Assembly (NCBI GenBank): GCA_037447655.1
Contig: JBBHKE010000337.1
Location: 1 to 21,356 of the forward strand
Direction: 5' to 3'
Origin: Zygnema cylindricum
Taxonomy: Eukaryota > Streptophyta > Zygnematophyceae > Zygnematales > Zygnemataceae
Length of the DNA: 21,356 bases
Of the stretch, positions 17,496 through 21,356 are shown one piece after another (positions within the stretch are counted from its first letter, which is position 1; each line of letters begins with the position of its first letter). The notes below the pieces were generated by a model, which worked only from the letters and a program-made list of their open reading frames with translations, was not told the DNA's origin and did not search any database. The translations under genes were made by a program, and so were the position numbers.

Positions 17496-19135
17496 AGGGA
17501 TAGGGGAGAAGTCGAAACTGCTCGAAAATATCCACGAGAGCCATCTATTGTGGCATCACAGTTTGAGGGTGAAAGGAGAAGCAGCGAAAGACTACAAGAG
17601 AAACAAGTTAACAACAAAGTAACTAAACTGTCTCATCCCGATGAACTCCAGACTTATGGTGAGGCGATATAATGTCCTAAGAGGAACCGGTAGACGACAA
17701 CCATTAATGAGGAGATGGCTTCGATTATGGCAGCCAATACCTGGGAATTGGTGGACTCTCCCCCTGAGAGGAAGCCAATCGGGTGTGATTATTCAAATTG
17801 AAACTCGACCCGGATAACACCATTGAGCCCTACAAGGCTCGCTTAGTGGCGAAGGGATTTAGCTAGAAAGAAAGAATTGACTACGGGGATACTTTTGCTC
17901 TAGTCCTCAGGTTTCCCTCTGCTAAGATATTTCTCAGTATGGCGACAGCAAAAGACATGGAAGTGCATCAGATGGACATCAAGACAGCCTTCCTACATGG
18001 AGAGTTGGAAGTGGAGGTTTTATGCAACAGCCCGAAGAATTTGTGGAGCAAGGGGAGGAGAGCAAGGTATGTCGATTGATCAAATCTTTGCATGGGCTGA
18101 AACAGGCGCCTCGACAATGCCACAAGAAGCTCGATGAGTTTCTTACAGGTTTGGGATATATTCGCATCAGCTCAGATCACTCAATTTATTTATTTGAAGA
18201 TGAGAAATGAATTATTTTTATTGCAATTTATGTTGATGATTTGCTTGTTTAAAGTAAATCTATGGATAAAATATATAAGTTGAAAAGTGATCTCAAAAGA
18301 AGATTTGAGATGAAGGATATGGAGAAGCAAGGTATATTTTGGGAATTTAGGTAAAGAGAGGTAGAGATAGAAAGATAATAAGATTAACTCAAAAAGAGCC
18401 CATTGGAAACATGTTAGCAAGATTCCAAATGGACAAGCCTAATAGTTGTACCACTCTTGTGGAACTAAAGAAGGGAAGTGAGGGGAGTGTGGAAGAGGGA
18501 GTTATAATCTTGGATGACGAGGTAGGCCCGGAAGAGAAAATATTTATGCATACCATCCCTTATAGACAAGTAGTGGGCAGCCTAATATATTTCATGAATT
18601 GTACCCGTCTGGACATAGCCGCAGCTATAGGAGTACTAAGTAGGAGCCTGAATGCTCCCACTAAGAAAGACTGGGAGACAGCTAAGAGAGTCTTTAGATA
18701 TCTCATAGGGACTAGAGATCTATGGTTGCATTTGGATTGGAACAATACTGACATCACCAGTTGGAGTGATGCCAACTATAGGGATGCTCCTACTAGGAGA
18801 TGCACGCCTGGGTATGTATTGTATGTAGGTGATGGGGCTTGCTGTTGGAGCAGCAAGCAACAAAAGGTCATTGCTCAGTCCACCATGGAGGCTGAGTACA
18901 TGGCCACTTGCTCTGCAAATCAATTAAGAGTGGTGTTCAGAAATTATTACGTGACAATCACGCAGCTATTGCCATTTCTGCAAATCCTAAACACCATTTT
19001 AAAGCAAAACATATGGACATTAGATTTAGCTTCGTTAGGGAAAAAGTAAAAGACAAAATAATCAGTTTAGAATATAGACCAGATAGTGAAATGATAGCAG
19101 ATATGATGACCAAACTTGTGCCTTCCCCTAGCTAA
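17496..19135 (+). pseudogene. pol: Outer Copia pol, reverse transcriptase and RNase H part, heavily broken
   Basis: RT motifs appear in three alternating frames. The linker and RT start (EEMASIMAANTWELVD) carry TAA 17670 and TAG 17691. A frameshift near 17790 leads to FKLKLDPDN, KARLVAKGFS, then TAG 17864, and HQMDIKTAFLHGELE. A frameshift near 18015 leads to QQPEEFVEQGEE and LHGLKQAPRQC, then TGA 18208; YVDD at 18229-18240; TAA 18250. Further shifts near 18320 and 18350 precede the frame 18411-19049 with NCTRLDIAAAIG, WSDANYRDAP, CCWSSKQQKV and EAEYMATCSA. A deletion with frameshift near 18920-18955 removes the segment before DNHAAIAI, including the usual CDNQ context. The end (HMDIRFSFVREK, MIADMMTKLVPSP) reaches TAG 19133-19135. 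Confidence 0.85.
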
Positions 19136-19180
19136 TTTTTTGCAAAGAGAAGTGTGGTCTGAAATTAAAAGGTGACTAGA

Positions 19181-19192
19181 AAATAAGGGGAG
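19181..19192 (+). promoter_or_regulatory. Polypurine tract of the outer Copia
   Basis: AAATAAGGGGAG directly precedes the LTR start TGTAGAAATTAATGG at 19193, mirroring CTTTAGGGGAG before TGTTG in the inner element. It primes plus-strand synthesis. Confidence 0.75.
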
Positions 19193-20250
19193 TGTAGAAA
19201 TTAATGGAACTTTTTAGTATTTTCTAGGTCAAAAATTAAATGCAAGAAAAAAGTCGAGGAAGTCTGCCTCTATTTCCTCTCTTCAGCTCCCACACTTGTC
19301 GCAGTTACTGAAGGTTGAAGTGGGAGATAGAGCCATGGTTGGGAGATAGAGCCATGGCTACCAGTGCTATCCAGAGAGAGACAGACAGCAGATGTTTTAG
19401 TAGATTTACTAAAAAGGTGCTTCACAGACCCAAGATTCGATCCTATTATCTACTGTCTGTCAAGCTAGCCACTAGCGGTTAGCTTTATCTTGTGTTGAGA
19501 CATATAAGGTTTGACAAATATATAAACAGTTAAGCGTGAACTAATTCATTTAACTGAAACTATAGACTTCGTGAATGGACACAGTTTTGTAAAGTACGGA
19601 GTACGGTACGGTTTTGAAACAGATACCGCGCATTTTGTTTCAACAGCAAAACATATATCACGCAACGATTTATGAAGGCTACGATTAAAAACCCGATTTT
19701 GATCGAACGGCCGCGAAGGATGCCGAGATCGCGAAATAGGATTTTGACAGTTTTTGGTCATCGCCACATCGATTGACACGTGGCACGGCCACATTAGACT
19801 AAGGCATCTCCGGGGATTACAGGAACGAATCCAGATATGACATGTGCCGACTAGTTTGCCATATCGTAAAATCGACGTACAGAAAGTACACCAACACCTG
19901 TACCTTTCTATACGACACAATAATTTGATTGGTGCCGTACTTTAGTAGATAGAGTTTTAGAGATAGATAGGACTTAGGAAAATTTGGTAGATAGGACCCT
20001 CTCTCCCAAAGAGCTTCTGTACAAAAGGTCAACTTTGACCCTCCGTAACCTACTACTCAGGGGAGCAAATCCAGAGACTCTTTTTGCTATCGACTCAGGG
20101 GACTCTTGCATTCACAGAGGTGAAGGTGGCCAGAGTTTTTGTTTTCCAGGGTGGCACTTATTCTTGTTGAAACACAAAAGGGTCAGGGTTATCCTAGTGG
20201 CTTCGTGTGAGCTGCCAACTCTGAGGACCTTTGGAGGTCTCAGAGTTGCA
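19193..20250 (+). repeat. 3' LTR of the outer Copia (1058 bp)
   Basis: Starts TGTAGAAATTAATGG and ends ...CAGAGTTGCA, with TG...CA termini. It is the only full copy of this LTR in the window. 19643-19990 matches 14265-14610; by eye about one base in six or seven differs, so the insertion is old. It carries a 19-bp tandem pair (19321-19339, 19340-19358, tgggagatagagccatggY), a TATATAAA word at 19519-19526 as a possible promoter, and blocks homologous to the inner element's LTR throughout its last 650 bp. Confidence 0.8.
19519..19526 (+). promoter_or_regulatory. Candidate TATA box of the outer LTR
   Basis: TATATAAA lies 326 bp into the 1058-bp LTR, a plausible place for the U3/R boundary to follow. 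The equivalent of the inner 3' LTR (about 9288-9297) is less TATA-like. Transcription start is not visible from sequence. Confidence 0.35.
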
Positions 20251-20255
20251 TCTTG
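20251..20255. repeat. Right target-site duplication of the outer Copia (tcttg)
   Basis: It directly follows the LTR terminus TTGCA and differs by one transition from tctcg at 8393-8397. Confidence 0.55.
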
Positions 20256-20309
20256 CGCTACGGACGACGTGTGGGCCATGCAGGAAAACGTCCATATTCA
20301 TTTTGTTTT

Positions 20310-20450
20310 ACGACACGCCGCGTCGGGCGGACGCCGTGTGTAAAATATGTTTAGGGATTTTTTATCGTTTTTGTTTTTTTTTATAAAAAGAAAACCACAA
20401 CGAATCAAAAATCCAAAAAATGTAACCCTCAAAATCTGAGGTACCTGGGC
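20310..20450 (+). repeat. Dispersed repeat with GC-rich hairpin, copy 2
   Basis: TTTTACgacacgccgcgtc faces gacgccgtgtGTAAAAT to form an imperfect GC-rich hairpin. Then come gtttaggga, poly-T, an aaaccacaa segment and aaatctgaggtacctggg, in the same order as the minus strand of 7640-7790. Confidence 0.6.
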
Positions 20451-20639
20451 GGTACCTTGCTAATTGTGGGACATAACGCCTTATTTGGCCATGCAGGACA
20501 TTGTCCCAATTGATCCACACCCCGCGCGAACTCGTAAGAAAGATAGTTTGTACTGATTCTTGCGTTTTACGGGCTCTATGAAACCTCCGATGTCCGTTTC
20601 GCGCATTGTGAGAGATCCACATCGCCCCCCCCATCATCA

Positions 20640-20780
20640 TTTCGTTTTACGTCGCGCCGCGCCGCGCGGCTGTAAAAACGTATATATACGTTTAGGGTTT
20701 TTAATTATTTGTTTATTTTTTATATAAAAAAAAATCACAAACACATTGTAAAAAACCCTAAACGTTTTAACCCAAACAAA
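20640..20780 (+). repeat. Dispersed repeat with GC-rich hairpin, copy 3
   Basis: TTTTACgtcgcgccgcg faces cgcgcggctGTAAAA, followed by acgtttagggtttttaat, poly-T/poly-A and aaaccctaaacgtttt. The body therefore has a second, larger inverted repeat with telomere-like words at its two ends. The distal gaggtacc block of copies 1 and 2 is not evident. Confidence 0.55.
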
Positions 20781-21356
20781 ATACCCGATATGTATCTTGT
20801 CATATGGCGCATTTTGAACGGTGGAATGCGGGTTCACACGGTTCACCACACCTGGGAAAGTTGTAACATACCTTCCTTGTAATGAAACTATATCTATATT
20901 AACATAAATGAAAAATAAATTTATTAAATATATTTTAGGTTCATGGATGAAAATGTAGGGGCGCCGAATTAGTTTTTTTGAGAGTAATAGCAATTTGCGA
21001 TCCATATTATTGTATTGCAATCTTTACTATAGTGATATTTCGCGTCGCACAAATGCGCGCCAAGCCACCAATAGAAACGTAAACCTGCATGCGCGCGCGT
21101 CAGAAAGCAATGCACGAAAATAATTACGAAATCGCATCAAAATCTTAAGTTACATTGCCTGCTTGTGCGACACTCGGCCGAAACGACAAAACGAAATTGT
21201 CAAATTGGCCATCACATACCGACTCTATATGCAAACTTAAAGTTCACCTGCATCAAAAAAATGATTTTGGTTTTCAAGGGATATTTTGTGAATTTCAAAC
21301 ATAGCACCTATATAAAATATTGAACATATAATATAAAACATAAAATCTGCTAGTTA

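Larger units (their letters stand above)
8398..20250 (+). mobile_element. Outer Ty1/Copia LTR retrotransposon, split by the nested minus-strand Copia
   Basis: Pieces in order: LTR start 8398-8478; interruption by a minus-strand element; LTR remainder about 14265-14892; gag; protease; integrase; RT-RNase H ending at 19135; polypurine tract 19181-19192; 3' LTR 19193-20250. Integrase before RT marks the Copia (Pseudoviridae) order. Near-matching 5-bp duplications lie at the two extremes, 11.9 kb apart. Coding is heavily broken by stops, frameshifts and small deletions, so this is an old dead copy. Excluding the insert it is about 6.1 kb, reduced by missing LTR sequence. Confidence 0.8.
20256..21356. 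other. Right flank, no gene seen
   Basis: AT-rich sequence with two copies of the GC-hairpin repeat (listed separately) and a CGCG-rich patch at 21045-21103. Open frames are short and unconvincing. I see no RNA gene. Confidence 0.45.

Noticed and set aside
19425-19445. agattcgatcct near 19430 as a tRNA T-arm / B box
   Set aside because: No matching acceptor, D-arm or anticodon arm in range; it lies in LTR U3.
20637-21020. 127-codon minus-strand frame in the right flank
   Set aside because: Runs through the GC-hairpin repeat and AT-rich sequence, has no recognisable motif, and has no related frame in the other repeat copies.

Overview
This window looks like intergenic DNA from a eukaryotic nuclear genome, dominated by transposable elements. 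I see no intact host gene, tRNA, rRNA or CRISPR array. The evidence for a eukaryote is two Ty1/Copia LTR retrotransposons, a hAT-like element with an 8-bp target duplication, TA-flanked MITEs, microsatellites and AT-rich unique sequence. Short TTTAGGGTTT / AAACCCTAAA words (20689-20698, 20755-20764) and the Copia pol type hint at the green-plant lineage, but the species cannot be named from this sequence.

Layout. 1-960 holds degenerate short repeats. 1071-1208 is a 69-bp tandem pair and 1219-1282 a 64-bp TA-flanked micro-MITE. 1503-3086 is two and a half tandem copies of a unit of about 640 bp, followed by a perfect hairpin at 3087-3126. 3127-4560 is AT-rich with one (CT)10 microsatellite and no convincing gene. 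4563-4904 is a poly-T-rich degenerate repeat. 4913-6060 is a non-autonomous hAT-like element. 6221-6747 and 7852-8378 are two inverted 527-bp copies of one TA-flanked MITE, with another inverted-repeat element (7025-7591) between them.

8398-20250 is a nested retrotransposon complex. The outer, older element is a plus-strand Copia: TSD tctcg, LTR start at 8398, gag-PR-IN-RT-RNaseH at 14873-19135, 3' LTR 19193-20250, TSD tcttg. After 81 bp its 5' LTR is interrupted by a minus-strand Copia (8479-about 14262) of a related family. That inner element keeps integrase, RT and RNase H but has lost gag and most of the protease. The two 5' LTRs now meet head to head near 14262, both lacking their outer ends, which suggests a deletion across the junction after nesting. 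The order of the pieces was read directly; the order of events is inference.

Both Copia elements are dead. The outer pol carries many stops and frameshifts; the inner pol carries three TGA stops and one frameshift but intact catalytic motifs. 20256-21356 is AT-rich flank with two copies of a dispersed repeat built around a GC-rich hairpin; a third copy lies inverted at 7640-7790. I found no new gene system. The most informative structures are the nested and mosaic Copia pair, the gag start codon lying inside the LTR, and the MITE families.
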